Origin: Cichorium intybus | Taxonomy: Eukaryota > Streptophyta > Magnoliopsida > Asterales > Asteraceae | Direction of reading: 5' to 3' | Length of the DNA: 64,000 bases | NCBI GenBank assembly: GCA_023525715.1 | Contig: CM042015.1 | Location: forward strand, 90,349,750 to 90,413,749 | Part shown: positions 37,124 through 50,850 of the stretch, in pieces | Layout of the letters: every line of letters begins with the position of its first letter | Numbering within the stretch: position 1 is the stretch's first letter | Position numbers and translations under genes: made by a program | Notes under the pieces: generated by a model | Told to the model about the DNA's origin: nothing | Seen by the model: only the letters and a program-made list of their open reading frames with translations | Databases searched by the model: none

Positions 37124-40100
37124 CGTATTTAATTGGATGTAAGTTTTTATTTGTTTATCTTTTAAATTTAAATGGGCCAACTTTTTGACCTGTTCGAATT
37201 TTTTTTTATTTATAATTTTATCGTGCTATCAAACCAACCATTTTGCCACCTCTGAGTGCATGATAGTAGGATTAAAATGTAAGACCGTATATTTAGTGAG
37301 CCGTTAACAACCGTATTTTTCTCAAGATGAAAAAAATTGCATGGCAGCGTTGTAGTAATCGGCACCAGATTATGTTGACATTAACATGAACCTCTTGGAT
37401 TGGATTTGATTTAATGACGTTTGCGGCCACTCATTTTGGTACTCAGAAAACATGTTTAAAAGAGTTTCAACCCCAAGCTTGCTCAATTCTTACATTCACA
37501 TATCGATTAACATTTAAGCAATGTTGGGTTTTACTTTTTGCATTTGTACGTATATTTTACTCATTTGAGTTTTAATTACATTTAAGCCGATTGATGAGCC
37601 TGTATCATAAGAATTTTAATAATTATTAAAGAAATTAAACCTAAGAAAATTAATTGTAGTAATTGCGTCGTTAATGTAACCTAATAACTAAAACTCCATT
37701 ATCATACATGGAAATGAATTATTACGTTACGGGTTTTTGCTGAATTATTATTAGAATTTATACATCAATAACTACTTATATTATTACGTAGAGTAGACTA
37801 CAAAGGTTTTTTGCTGAATTATTATTAGAATTTATGCATCAATAATTACTTATATTATTAGTAGAATAGACTGCAAAGGCCTGTATGATAGTGAAATGAA
37901 ATGAATCATTAACATTTCATTTTCATGTTTGATTACTCTAATTGAATGAGATGAATCATTAATCCATATTGTTTGGTAGACAATAACAAATGAATGAATC
38001 ACATAAAATTCGTTAACAATGACAAAAATACTCGTGCTCCAAAATACATATGATTTGTAAATTTTCACTATATTAATATCAAATTGAAAAGTATGATAAA
38101 TATATATTATGAAAAGAAACTATATTTAACTATATAGATCAGAAAGTCAACGTTATTATTTCACTAAAAATATAAATAAATTGGAAATAACTTCGTAAGA
38201 AATATATCAAAGTATCCGTAAGCTAAATAAAAACCAATAATGTTTTTTTATTGTTGCCAACTAAAAAAAGAAAAATCATGTAAAGTTCCTCATGTATAAT
38301 GTCAAGTACCCATCCAAGTGTGCGTTCTTCATGAACCTTAAAAAAGATCACCATCAACTTTATCACTAGAAAGAATCCAAGTGTTCTGAAAAATGCATGT
38401 GACCAAAATTAACCTGATATCAAAAAGTTTCAAGAAAAAGCATCAAAGTCATATACTCAAACTAAAGACAAACGTCTTAGGAACAAATTACTACAATTAA
38501 TTTGTAGCAAATGTCACCAACAGATTAAAGTTTTCAGCAACAAATGTCATTAACTGATTTCTGTATTGCATTGCTATGAATTGCAAAAGCATAATTAAGT
38601 TGCCATGGTTATAGTAGTTTGAAGTATATTTTGATTAAAATGCAAAATATATGATGTTTTGTATACCAAAATTCACGCTAGTAATTTGTAATAACCTTAC
38701 ATAAAATTTGGTTGCATGTTTTTTTTTTCATTAGAGAAAGAAGCAAAAGAAAGAAAAACATTCAAGATGGAAAACATAAAAAAAAATGGTAATAATAAAG
38801 AAATGTCAAAATACATATCTTTTGTTCAACAAAAAAATTCGTATGTGAACGTACAAGAAGCGGTGAACAAAAGTTAGGTTCAATTATTTTCCATCGTTCT
38901 TTTAAAACCACACAACAATCGTTAACAATGAATAAGAAGCATGTCCATCTATTTTCCATATCTTTTAAAACCCTAGAAAAACTGAAATGAACAAGAAGAA
39001 GTACGCAACAACAAAATTACATAAACAAAACCATCAATTACATAGCAATGAAGAAGAATAAGGTCAAATTAGAATGTTAAGAATTTCTAACATTCCAGTG
39101 TCGATTCAATCCCCCGTGCTTTAGAAACAACTCGATGGAAATGAAAACTATGATGTATTATATAAAACAATTACTAACATATACCTTATAGAAATCGTAT
39201 ATGTTGTGGTTGGGTTTGATTTTTTGCCGATTTCTTGCGATGTGGGTGGATACGCTTCAAATCACAGATTTCTTTTGATGATATTTTGCGAATTGATGGG
39301 TTGAAAACCAATCTTTTGAGGGCAAAGTTGGTATATTCGATCGATTCAATGCAGGAAATGAATGAAAAAAAAAGGTTTGCCAAAGAACGAAAAAAATTGT
39401 GTTTTGATGGAATGGGTGTCCTTCCTGAATACAAATTCCTTTCCAATTTCCATCCAAAGATGTTTTTTTCTTATTCCTACTCAATGCTTTATTCCTTTAC
39501 TTCCAACATTACTCATACCAAACGGACACCAAATGTGGTCTATGTGATTAATAATTCCTTTTGGTTTATATTCAACATATTTGTTTTCATTGTTTGTTCG
39601 GTACCCTCCCTTCCCCACCGTTCCACCATTCATCTTCGATTTCTAATTTCTGCTCAAAAATCAGGTAATGAAGAACACTGAAGCAATTTCTATCGAAGGA
39701 TATCCCCTTTAAGTTTGAGTTTTGCATCCTATTGAGGTTACTTGGAGAATAAAAGTGATGATCCATCAATCATTTGAGTTCCACATCTCATACCGGAACA
39801 ATATTGAAGCTCAAAATCAAGAAATCATGGTTGTGTTTGTGCTTGTATTGGCGGTGGGGGAGTTGTTGCTGGTGGTTGCGGTTGTGGAACCATAGCCCTA
39901 TTGTTTCCGACGAGATCAACATATCATTTATGATTCCTTTAGGAAGCTCAACATTGAAAAATACTCTTAGATCCTACTCACAAACATGTATTTCCATAAT
40001 CATTTTTGGTGTCAATGGCTATCGTTAAGCCATTTTGTATGATCATAATTAACTTGAAACAAGATGATGTCAATTATAGCTGCATTGCAAGTTTAGGAGG

Positions 40101-40586
40101 TGCAGAGTGCATACTCGTATAAGTTGACCTGTCTTAGAACTTGAGGGATCGAGGGCAACACCTTTGGTGGGGTTCAAAGGGGCATCACCTCATGTATAAA
40201 GGGAAGTGAACCTAAAGGGATTACTAATGTGGAAGATGTTATTGGTCCATCATATGTTAATATGATAGAAGATGGAAAAGTCGGAAACAAAACAAAGCAA
40301 AGAAACAAAAAAAAAGGATAATAAACAAGGATTCAACAAGAAAACAAACTAGTATGTTGGCAATGTAACAAACCAAGTGACATAAAGCATGAATGTTGTG
40401 TTGGCAAAGAAAGACTAGGGCAAGCACTTTTGAGAAAGGATTAGAAGATCTATGTCCCAAAACCCTAACAAGGTTAGAATTTTATTTCTAGTCCAGTTTC
40501 TTTTATAAATTATGTACCACTAATACCTTCAGACTTTTTTATGCAGCATGACTATCAGACGTGGTAGATTAAGTCGAGGGAGACGT
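37124..40586. other. Long AT-rich intergenic stretch
   Basis: No recognisable gene. A local tandem duplication lies at about 37738-37870 (GCTGAATTATTATTAGAATT, then TATGCATCAATAA, twice). An open frame of 148 codons (39235-39681, plus) has no family motif and an ordinary AT-rich composition. A Gly/Val-rich open patch near 39830-39890 and a weak CxxxH-like stretch near 40380 might be transposon relics. None can be named. Confidence 0.35.
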
Positions 40587-40594
40587 GGCATGTG

Positions 40595-41504
40595 TAGGGG
40601 TGAGCAACGGGAGGTTTTGCGGTTTCGCGGGTTAGGCGGTTTGGGTTAGGCAGTTTGGGGATGATGGTCAAACCGACCGTAAACCGGTCCGCTTAAAAGC
40701 GGTTTGGCGGTTTGCGGTTTGGGCGGTTTCGGTTTAGGCGGTTCGGTTTGGTTTAACCCATTTAAGCAATGCCTATTTAATAGTGATTCTACTCCAATTT
40801 TTTTGGCCCGACCTCCTATGCTTTGCTTATGGCACATGCACATTTCAAGTATTTCACATAATAGGAAAGGGTGTGTTCAATTTCATATACAAAATAAACA
40901 GAACTCTATTTCATAGCTAATAATAAATTAGATTGATAAATAAACCACAAAAAAATATCCTAAATAATGAATGATTAAGACATGAGAGAACACGACTAAT
41001 ATTGGAACTTCAATACTTGATAATTAAGTACCGAAAATGAAAACCAAAATAGAAAGTAACTCAAACAAAGCCCCAAATAACAACAAAAAGATGATTCAAG
41101 GGTTTGCAATATGAGTTTTGGTCACCTGTTCTTGTGCGTGTTCTTGTGCGTGTAAATGTATACTCACACAGTTTCGTATACATACACGTTCACATAGTTT
41201 TTTTCTTGTTAGTCACCTGTTCTTGTGTGTGTAAATGTATACTTGTTCTTGTGTGTGTAAATGTATACTCAATAGTGTTTTATTAGAATGTAAATATTTT
41301 ATAAATATTTATTATTAATATGTTTAAACGGTTTACGGGCGGGCACCGTATTATTTTTATGAAACCATAAACCGAACCGCAAACCGCCTAACCAGACCAA
41401 TTAACCCGCTAACCGAACTGCTAACCATTTAACCCGAACCCGCAAACCGTGTAAGGTTCGGTTCGGGCGGTTTCGCGGTTTAATTCGATTAACGCTCACC
41501 CCTA
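40595..41504. mobile_element. Non-autonomous hAT element, 910 bp
   Basis: It has perfect 11-bp inverted ends, TAGGGGTGAGC and GCTCACCCCTA, and a perfect 8-bp duplication GGCATGTG (40587-40594 and 41505-41512). Both flanks of the interior have many GCGGTTT/AAACCGC motifs (about 40617-40750 and 41325-41485), the expected subterminal transposase-binding repeats. No transposase is present. A repeated TGTGTGTAAATGTATACT patch lies at 41140-41270. Confidence 0.93.
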
Positions 41505-41632
41505 GGCATGTGTGTAAAGATCACCATACATTTAAGACTTATGAAGTTATACTTGTACTTTATCGGTTAATTACATTTAAGATGTATTGGATTGTACTTT
41601 ACGCTTTTATACTTGGACTATGTTACACTTAC

Positions 41633-41751
41633 ATTTATAGCCGAGGAAATGGTGTTAGTAACAAGAGGAACATATGATTTGAGCTCACTAATGGGTTTCC
41701 GACGATTACTGCATGATTGTAATCGTTACCTCCGATCTCTCCCATAAGAAT
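41633..41751 (-). pseudogene. GDSL lipase pseudogene, 3' part of exon 3
   Basis: On the minus strand it reads ILMGEIGGNDYNHAVIVGNP, loses one base, then continues in another frame as ELKSYVPLVTNTISSAIN up to a GTAAGT donor (41632-41627). This is block III and the end of exon 3 of a GDSL lipase, matching residues about 164-203 of the gene at 12288-15642. The 5' part of the exon lies 15.7 kb away at 57451-57484, beyond an inserted copia element. The two parts total 148 nt after removing one target duplication, versus 149 in the intact paralogue, which accounts for the frameshift. No other exons were found nearby. Confidence 0.88.
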
Positions 41752-42279
41752 TGTTGAAAATCAAGAACTAAAACCATTTTCTTCTTAATTAGAAAACACA
41801 TTTAAGATATAACTCTCTACACAATCAGTATCATTCAATAATTAGAGAATCACAGACAAAACGAAAACTCAACAAGATATAAAACCCTAACTTTGACATA
41901 CAGAAACGCTAATTTTACATAAGCTATCGAGAGAGCCAAAACCACTGAGATATCTTGTGTACATCTTAAGAGCTACAACACCTCTCCTTCAACCTTTATA
42001 CTTCCGGGTTGACCCATGGATTATCCATGGGTCATAACAAGATCCGTGTGTTTTTTTCTCTTCAACTATGCTGGACACGAGCCACACCCCCTCGACATTG
42101 CTTAGATACACGATCAGTCCCTCAAGAGTCTTTCTTTCCTCAAAACAAGCATTACATCACACCTTTCTGCATATGTCAGATTCAACCCTCCGAATACTTG
42201 CATTAACCAGTTTAAGTTAGAACATAAATTACCTAAACCGAGATATTGTTAAGTTTGCTAGAAAATGTATATTTCAACA
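41752..42279 (-). repeat. 3' LTR of copia C
   Basis: 528 bp, alignable over its full length with 56923-57450, with scattered substitutions and small compensating indels. It carries the inverted phrase CCCATGGATTATCCATGGGT. Confidence 0.95.
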
Positions 42280-42434
42280 CCCCCCCCCCCCCCACAAAAT
42301 TAACAATATCAAACTCTCACCTTGAAACGGATCAATGAGACCCATTTGTTTACACAAATGATCGTGTTGAGGAAAAGGCAACGCTTTTGTTAATATATCT
42401 GCAATCTGATGCTCAGAAAAAACTTTTTCAATTT

Positions 42435-45400
42435 TCATAATTCCTTTAGAAACCTTTTCTCTAACAAAATGTACATCAATTTCAAAATGCTTAGTTTTTT
42501 CATGAAAACTGGATTTAATGCTAACTTAATAGCAGACTCGTTATCACATAAAATGTTAACAGGAATTAACCCCTTTTTTCCCAAATAAAAAAGTACTTTT
42601 AAAACCCAAGTAATTTCACAGGCCACTGATCCCAATGCCTTATATTCTGATTTTGTGGATGACCGAGAAACAGTATCATGTTTCTTGCTCTTCCATGAAA
42701 CTAGAGATCCTCCCAAAAACACCATATACCCGATTACAGACCTTCTGGTATTAAGACATTTTGCCCAATCAGCATCCACATAACCTTTTAGATCTGGAAA
42801 ACCAGACTTTTGGATTTTGACACCATTACCAGGACTTTGCTTTAAAAATCTTAACAATCTAAAAGCCATGTCAAGGTGTGACTTGCATGGGCTGTGCATG
42901 AACTGTGTCTGCACAACATATGATTCTGCATTGCAAATTCCAGGCCTTGTTATTGTAAGATAAATAAGTTTACCAATCAGTTTCTGAAATCCAGTAATAT
43001 TTTGCAGTAAATCATATTCTCATTACTGTTAGTAACAAAATTAACTTCTAACGGTGTCTTCACAGGTTTACAAGCAAGCATCCCAAACTTATGTAACAGT
43101 TCTAGACAATATTTTCGTTGGGTCGGACAAACACCATTTTTTACATCTATAACTTCAATTCCCAATAAAACAATAATTTCCCTAAATCCTTTATTAAGAA
43201 CTGTGATTTCAAAAAATGACTTTACTTTTGTAATTTCTAACAGATCGTTCCCTGTAAGTATTATATCATCCACATATACTAGTAGAAAAACAGAGTTAAA
43301 TATACAAACAAAGAATAATCATTCAAGCTTTGTTTAAACCCAAACTCAAACAAGGCAGAGCATAGTCTTTCGTTCCACTTCCTAGGAGCCTGCTTAAGGC
43401 CATATAAGGATTTTAACAATTTACAAACACGAATGTCTCCTTTTGTACAATAACCTTGAGGTTGAATCATATAAACATCCTCATCAAGGTTCCCATAAAG
43501 GAAGGCATTATTTATATCTAATTGGAGTAATTTCCAGTCAGAATTAACAGCTAGAGTTATAACTATTCTAACTGTCACCATTTTTGCTACTAGTGAAAAA
43601 GTTTCTTCAAAATCTATTCCCTCTCTCTGCCACAAGGCGTGCTTTATACCTCTCAATCTCACCACTTGACTTATACTTAATCTTGTACACCAATTTACAG
43701 CCAATTGGTTTTCAATTTAGCAGTAAATCGGTTACAACCCAAGTATGATTCCTATACAAAGCTTCCATTTCTTCATTCATTGTATTTACCCAATTTTGGT
43801 CGGAAGACGCTTCATGAAATGTTTGTGGTTCAGCAGTTTTATTTAGATTAGATACAAAACACAAATTTTCTTTATCCAAAAAAGAGTAATTTACAGACTT
43901 CTCAATACTGTATTTGTGTTTATTATTTAACACAAAATCATTCAACCGGGTAGGCAGCTTAGACTCACGCCTCGGTCTAGAGTACCCAGGTGATTGATTA
44001 TGTGTCATGCCAGTACTACCTTCACAGTTTTCCTCGGCCATACTAGGAGAGCTAGAAACACCAACATCGGACTGAGTAAGTTGTACCTTGCCATCCTAGT
44101 TGCACCCGGTAAGATTTGTTCCATCCACAACATGATCATCGTCAATACCACGATTAGAACTAGACTGTTGTATCCACGTATCACATTCTTGGAGGCAACT
44201 AGGGACAAACTTAGTACCTACTAAAGGATGGACTGCACTAATACTATCAGTCTCATAGGCTAAATCTAAGTTCCTTAAGTCAAAACACGAAGTCACATGA
44301 TCAGAAGGTTGAAGTTCATCATTGGAAAAAGGATCCCAAGATAGCGGCATGACACGTTGATTTGAACCCATATTAAAAGGAAAAATAGTCTCATAAAATT
44401 TTACATCCCTGGAAAAGAAAACAGAACCAGTATCAAGACTTAGAAGCTTATAACCTTTCTTTTCAGAAGAATAACCAATTAGGACAAATTTCTCACCCCT
44501 TTCAAAAAACTTATCAGTATTGTTAACACGTGTAGCAAATCATAAACACCCAAACACTCTAAGAAATTCAAGATTAGGCAGACGCTTATAAACAATCTCA
44601 AAAGGTGATTGCCCCTTAAGCACTGATGAGGATGTTCGATTTATTAAAAACACAGCTGTTAAAACAGCTTCTCCCCAATACTAAAGGGGTACCCCAGATT
44701 AAAAAAGCAATGACCTAGCAACATTTAGAATATGTATGTGCTTCCTCTCCATATCACCATTTTGTTGTGGAGTATGAACACACGATGTTTGGTGTAAGAT
44801 TCTCTTTGTTTCTAAAAAGGTTTTCATGTTGTTATTCACAAATTCAATGCCATTATTAGACCTTATCATATTTTATTCTTACACCAAATATTTTCTAAAA
44901 TATTATTTAGACCCACAAAACACTTCAACACTTCATCTTTAGATTTAAGAAGGTATAACCAAGTTGCTCTAGAAAAATCCTCAACAATAGTGAGGAAAAA
45001 TTTAAAACCATCAAAGGTATTTATACGATAAGGACCCAGACATCTAGATGAACAAGTTCACCTACATTTTTTGTCACTGTTTGACTTAATGGAAATGGTT
45101 CCCTAGTTTGCTTTGCCCTATGACAGGTTTCACATGGGGGAAGTAGTTCATTATTCAAATTCAGGTGAGACCTAAGTACATTTAAAGCCTGATTAGCAGG
45201 ATGACCAAGTCTGTTGTGCCAAGTGAATTTCGAAACAAAACATTTAGACAGGTTAGCTCTAGATGAGCTAATACCTGATGTGGAAGAGTTTATATAATAC
45301 AATCCCCCATCCTCACTACCAGTCTCCACTTTCTCCATTGTCCCCTTGAACTGTGAATCATAGACAAAACAATTATATTCATTAAAAACCACATTACAAA

Positions 45401-46786
45401 ATTACTATCCTTATATAGTGTATGAACCTACAATAAGTTGACATTAAAATCAGGAACAACAAACACATCGAAAAGTGTCAGGGAATTGGTTAAAGGAATA
45501 TTCCCTATTATATTAATTCTTGCAGATGAACCATTTGGGTGACCAACTTTTAAATTTAACTTAGATACATCAACAATATCACTAAGGTTGGATTTAGAAG
45601 CTATCATATGTTGATTAGCTTCTGAATCAACAACCCATTTTTGAGTACTAAAATTTTGAACACTAGCAACAGAATTAAAGGTTGTACCTGCCATGTTAGC
45701 ATTACAAATACATCCTCAACTCCTTTGCCATCATTAAGTTATCTAAGAAGTTGGAATACTGGTCACTAGTAAGAAATTGTTGGTCAAAAGTTCCACTGAG
45801 AGATCCTGAAGTCATTAGAGGATCAGTGACAGTGGTATTTGCACTGTTATTAGAGAAGTTTTTTCCAAAACTGGTTTGAGAATTTGTGCTATTAAAGTTA
45901 TCTTTTTGTTTAAAATCCTTTAGGTATCTGATTAGCTTATAGCACCTTTCAATTGTATGACCCATTACACCACAGTGCTTACACTAAATATTCTGATTTT
46001 GACTTCTAGATTTATTATTCCTTGAATCATTAAATTGACTGTTAAATGCAGTGGATTGGACCTTTATAGAGTTATTGGTTAACGAACCATTTTTCTGAAA
46101 AGATTCTTCTCGAGATATTATTGAAAAAGCAGCCCTAATGTTAGGAAGAGGGTCCATTAAAAGTATGTGGCTCTTAACTTGATTAAAGAGTCGTCTAAAC
46201 CGTTTAAGAACTACATTAATTTGATTAACTTATTGGAATGATCATTGTAATGAGTAGCAGCCTAGCAGATACAATTAGATAGATTTGTGAGGCCATCAAA
46301 CTCTTTCCAAAGAGCATCAAGCTTATTATATTAGTCAGAAACAGATTGTCCATTTTGAGTAAGAGAATTGATCTTTTGATGAACATTAAAAATAACAGAA
46401 CCATCAGACTTGTCATAAGTCTCATATAATTCAGTCCAAATATCATAGGCATGTTCAGTTGATGCATGGCTAGCATAGATAGGTTCAGAAAAGGAGTCAA
46501 GAATCCATGAGCATACAACTGTGTTTTCACGTTCCCATTTTAAACATTTTGTGACATCATCTGAGGGTTTGACAACAGAACCTTCAGCAAATCCTAGTTT
46601 ATTTCTACATTTTTAATCTCTAGTCATAGAAATTCTCCATATACTAAAATTTTCAGTTCCAATAAGTTTGAAACCAATTATAGTAGTTGTAGTAATATCG
46701 GAAGGATGAAGGTAAAGAGGATCGTCATAATCAACAGAATATGGTGACTTACTACCAGAATCTATTCTTATGACAGGTCCAGTCAT
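42435..46786 (-). pseudogene. Copia C gag-pol polyprotein, broken
   Basis: Gag begins at the ATG at 46786 (MTGPVIRIDSG..) and has a stop after about 57 codons. A zinc knuckle CKHCGVMGHTIERC lies at about 45950-45990. The protease patch WVVDSEANQHM (about 45630) has D-S-E instead of the usual D-S-G. GAG-pre-integrase TWHNRLGHPANQAL (about 45210) precedes integrase pieces at 44400-45390. The integrase C-terminal region and linker are at 43712-44371. RT lies at 42977-43704 (..KLLQLDINNAFLYGNL..), with VYVDDIIL at about 43265. RNase H is at 42435-42914 (..SRSSTKSEYKALGS..LCDNESAIKLA). Multiple stops and frameshifts. Confidence 0.9.
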
Positions 46787-46829
46787 GTTTGCAAGAGGTT
46801 CAGATAACACAAAAAATAAAGTGAGATAA

Positions 46830-49519
46830 TGTGACATCCGCCTAAAATGGATTCGGGTCAACCCAACCCAATTGGAAATCTAATAAACCCTAATCGTGAT
46901 TACTTGACGCTAATAGGATCAAAACTCATACACTACGTTATAAATTGATGTTAATAGCAATATAGCATAGTATAACGTTATAACTATAATCAAATTAAAT
47001 TATGATACCATATTATAATCAAATAAAAGTATAATTCTTTAATTAAATTAAAAGAATCAAACTTGAATGCTATAATTAAACTTCAAATCAAAGTAGATTG
47101 TTATAATCAAATAATAACCTATTTTTTTTATAAAACTCTATTTTTATAAACACTACATTAAATTTTATAAAAATCTTAAGATGCTTGTGCTAGTGGAAAA
47201 TTATGAAGACCACCAAAAGCCAAAAGATATTCCCATGATCTCCCACTCACACCTCCCATCATCTTTCCTTTCCTTTTCCTCTCACCACATTATTCTCATC
47301 ACCACTCAAACCCTCTCTATTCTTTCTCTCACTCTCAATCTCGAAATTTCTCCAAGAAAGCTTCATTTTCCAGCCAAGAACAATCCCTCATACTCAAATC
47401 TTCATCCCTCTTGAAGCATTCCTCAAGGTATGCTGTTAAAAGTTTCAAATTCATACATGAAACAAATTAAATCCACCAAAATATCTAAAACTCATTTTAT
47501 GTATAAACCTGATTTTTCTCAGAATCCCATTAATAAAATAAGAAGTTCTGGAAATTTTCAGAAATTAACTCATTGTTATCGAATTATTATAATTATTGCA
47601 CTAAAATAGGGCAATAATTCATATAAAATACTTTTTGTATTCAATAAATTCTGAGAAAATTATGGGATGACCCATAAACTGAGAAAACATAATTTATGAA
47701 GTTTCATGCATTTATATTACAGTTTTATGGTTATTTTGTATTATATTTTGTTGAAGCTAAATAAATAGAAAAATATAGTTATGTATGTCAAAAACACGAT
47801 TTTATATTTTTCGCACCTTAATAACATTATAAAGACCCCATGCAAAAATTTACAGATTTTTGTAAGAATGTTTTCTTATTTTTCCAAATTTAATGATTGT
47901 TTAATGGGTTAAATTGTTAATAAATAGCTATACAAGTCCGAAAATTATAAACCCTTGTCACAATATCATATATGACATATTAATCATAGATAAAAAGTTT
48001 AATGAATTTTCCTTAATAGTTTACTATTATTTATGATTTTATTGATTAGTTAATAATGAAAAACATAATAAATACTTCCCATTGTCCAAAATATCCAAAC
48101 TATTTACAGTAGGCTCAATATAATGTTAGAAAACTATGGTTAATTTTCCAGAATTTTTGGGAATCATTTATTATTTTTCCCGAAATTTGTTGTGGTTTAA
48201 TTATTAAAATACTAAATAAATACTAAAGCAGTTAAGAAAAATATGAAAATTTTACAGTAATTACTATTTTATGAAATAATGATTTTCTGATAATTTCAGA
48301 ATTTTTCATTACTGTTTATTATTTAAAACCATTTTCCTAAATATCTAAGCATGTAAAAATGCATTTTTAATGATTATTTCATATAAATAATTGTTTATAA
48401 TATATAAAATCTGTAAATACTTATAATTTGACTAGTTATTATTTTAATAAGAAATTATTAAAATCTTGCCTAAAGTGAAAATATAAATTAATTAAGCAAA
48501 GTAATTAATTCAATTTAAAATTCATTTAACATATGAATACATTAATATTCAAAACAAAATTTGGATTATTGTTAATTTATCTAATATAAGAATATATGTC
48601 TAATTATTTTTATTAATACTATATTCCCGTTTATCGATTCCTAAACCAAAACTATTAATTATATTAGGTTCTACGTCATTTTGACCCGAGCCGTCTTTCG
48701 TACGACACGCGTATTCCGTTTGGACTAATGTGAGTAATCTACCCCATATTTTATAATTTTAAATACTTTTGGGGTGTATCATGTGGTTTTAATATGTTCC
48801 AACTTCATTTTATTATTTTTTTCACCATTGAGACATTGTTGGGACATTTATATGTGAATCATTATTTGTATAATTGTTGTTTGTTTACGCTACATGTACT
48901 TGTAGTGCATTACCATTTTTAGTCTAATCTCCATGACTATGCCCGTATTCTTGAGGTACGTTATGGACAATAATAGCGCTATTGGGTTGACCACCCCGCC
49001 TTGGGACGCTAAGGTGATTGATTGCACATGGTTGAGTGTGTATGATGATTAGATGCTCCATCCTATATATATACATGTATATGTACATATAGGGTGAGGA
49101 CTTATTGTTGTTGTTATCATTTGTTAATCAATATTTTTGATTTATAAACCGTTATCTCAATAACACTTGCTTGTCGACTTCAAAAGAAAACAAGTTTCAA
49201 ATTATCAATATTTCAAACTCACAATTTTCTTTAATAAAACTTGATTACTCACCAACTCTCGTAGTTGACCTGTTTTTACCCATGATGCAGATTTGAAGAA
49301 TGAAGTTGATGAAAAGTAGGGTGTACCTTAGAAACCCACAAGACTATTTAAATTTGATGTAATAAATGTTGTTGTAATTGGATTTGTATTTGTATGTTGT
49401 GGATCTTGTTTGCATACTTAGTACTTAATTGAATCTAATCATATTATAACATAGTTGTCACGAGACTTTGAACACTATATCACACCGTGATCGATTCCAC
49501 CAAGGATCGGGGTGTGACA
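46830..49519 (+). repeat. 5' LTR of the gypsy element
   Basis: 2690 bp, nearly identical to 53323-56012. Differences seen include taataGgatc/taataAgatc, ccaaaaGatatt/ccaaaaAatatt, cccatgAtc/cccatgGtc, cccaTtaa/cccaAtaa and ttccAcc/ttccGcc. A 77-codon open frame is shared by both LTRs and is not a gene. Confidence 0.96.
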
Positions 49520-50654
49520 GATTGGTATCAGAGCCCTTGACTATAGGGAATTAGGTTAATTGCCTTGACCTAGTCTATAGCCTCTAGGGTCCTCTCGTAT
49601 GCTAGTTTATAAAATGCACACACAACTGCATGCAATTCGCACTTAGAAAATTCTAGGAATACCTTTGTGTGCTAATTGCTCCCTTATGTGCTTACGTATT
49701 ACTCATGACACTTATATGTGTGCATACACTTGTAAATTTTCTCTTGTTTCTCTGAAAATCACACACATACTCAAGTGGTTTCAAAAAAAAAAAATTTATA
49801 CATATATAATCCTTAGAACTCATAGGAAATTCCAAGACATCCACTCTAGTTGGGTAGGATCATAGTAATGGACGCGTAGTAACTGGAAGGGGGAGGTGCC
49901 GGTAGCCCGAAAGTCCTGACTAGGTAAGCATTCGTATACATCCCAATCAAACGAGGGACCAGTTTGCTTACCTGGGGACCAATGGCGAGAGTTCCCAAAC
50001 CTATAGGCCAAAGCGCGTCATTCACATTACTTTTGAGCCATCAAAATACCCGACCTTATCAAACGTATCAGAAAGGATACACTCTAAAATGGCCAACTCA
50101 TTGGACTATTAAGTTCCCTAATGGTCCTAGAAGTGGGAAAAACATGTGAAAACTTAGTATTATGGGGGCCCACGCAAATGCTACATGATTCACATTTAAT
50201 ACCCATGGAAAGCCCAGAAGGTGCCCAATACAATGATATTTTTATAAAGTATAAGTACAAGTACATACATACTAGAACAGTGTCATAACCAAAACAATAC
50301 AAGAGTAATAAGATGAGTTGAACACTACGAGTAGGCCTAGATAGTTATGTAATCATATCTAGGATAAATAGAGCCTGATCAACTCTATTGGTCCAAGGTA
50401 TGACTAACATGTGTTTAGGAATAATTGTAGTGAACAACAAGTCTAAAAACTTATCAATAACCATATACAAATAAACTCTAAAACAGAATACAAATCTAAA
50501 ATACTATAGGAGTATTTTATAATACTATAGAACCATACATCTAGACATTTTATGTACATGTTATACCCCTACCCTTACACGGTCGATAATATCTGACCAA
50601 TAACTATTATCGAAAACCTACAATCATTCCATCTTTAATCTCAATAGCACAAGA
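49520..50654 (+). other. Primer-binding site and untranslated leader of the gypsy element
   Basis: GATTGGTATCAGAGCCC follows the 5' LTR directly (primer site 49523-49534). The next 1.1 kb has no gene. It is the untranslated leader expected between LTR and gag in this clade and would include packaging signals, which I cannot point to. Confidence 0.75.
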
Positions 50655-50850
50655 ATGCCACCTTGTCAAAGTAACCAACATACCATCACACCTTCAACAG
50701 ATCGACCGATGACTCCACTGGTGGACACCGTTATATTTCATGTCGTTGTGGCAGCCGCCATGACAAACATTAGCATTAATGGCATAAACGGAAACAGGAA
50801 CGGTACCAACGGTTTCATTAGACTAATGTTGGAATTCAATCTGAACGCCG
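50655..50850 (+). pseudogene. Gypsy gag N-terminus, truncated
   Basis: The ATG at 50655 opens MPPCQSNQHTITPSTDRPM.. and continues with an Ala/Asn/Gly-rich stretch VAAAMTNISINGINGNRNG. This is the usual start of plant Tekay/chromovirus-type Gag (MPPRR..., then an AAA..N..NGN linker). After about 60 residues the homology is lost at the junction with the captured RWP-RK fragment, so the capsid and nucleocapsid parts are missing. Confidence 0.7.

Noticed and set aside
39235..39681. 148-codon open frame
   Set aside because: No motif, low-complexity Phe/Ser/Lys-rich translation, and overlapping frames on both strands. I could not support a gene call.
47181..47414. 77-codon frame MLVLVENYEDHQ.., also present at 53674-53907
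   Set aside because: It lies inside both gypsy LTRs, has no known domain, and is explained by LTR identity.
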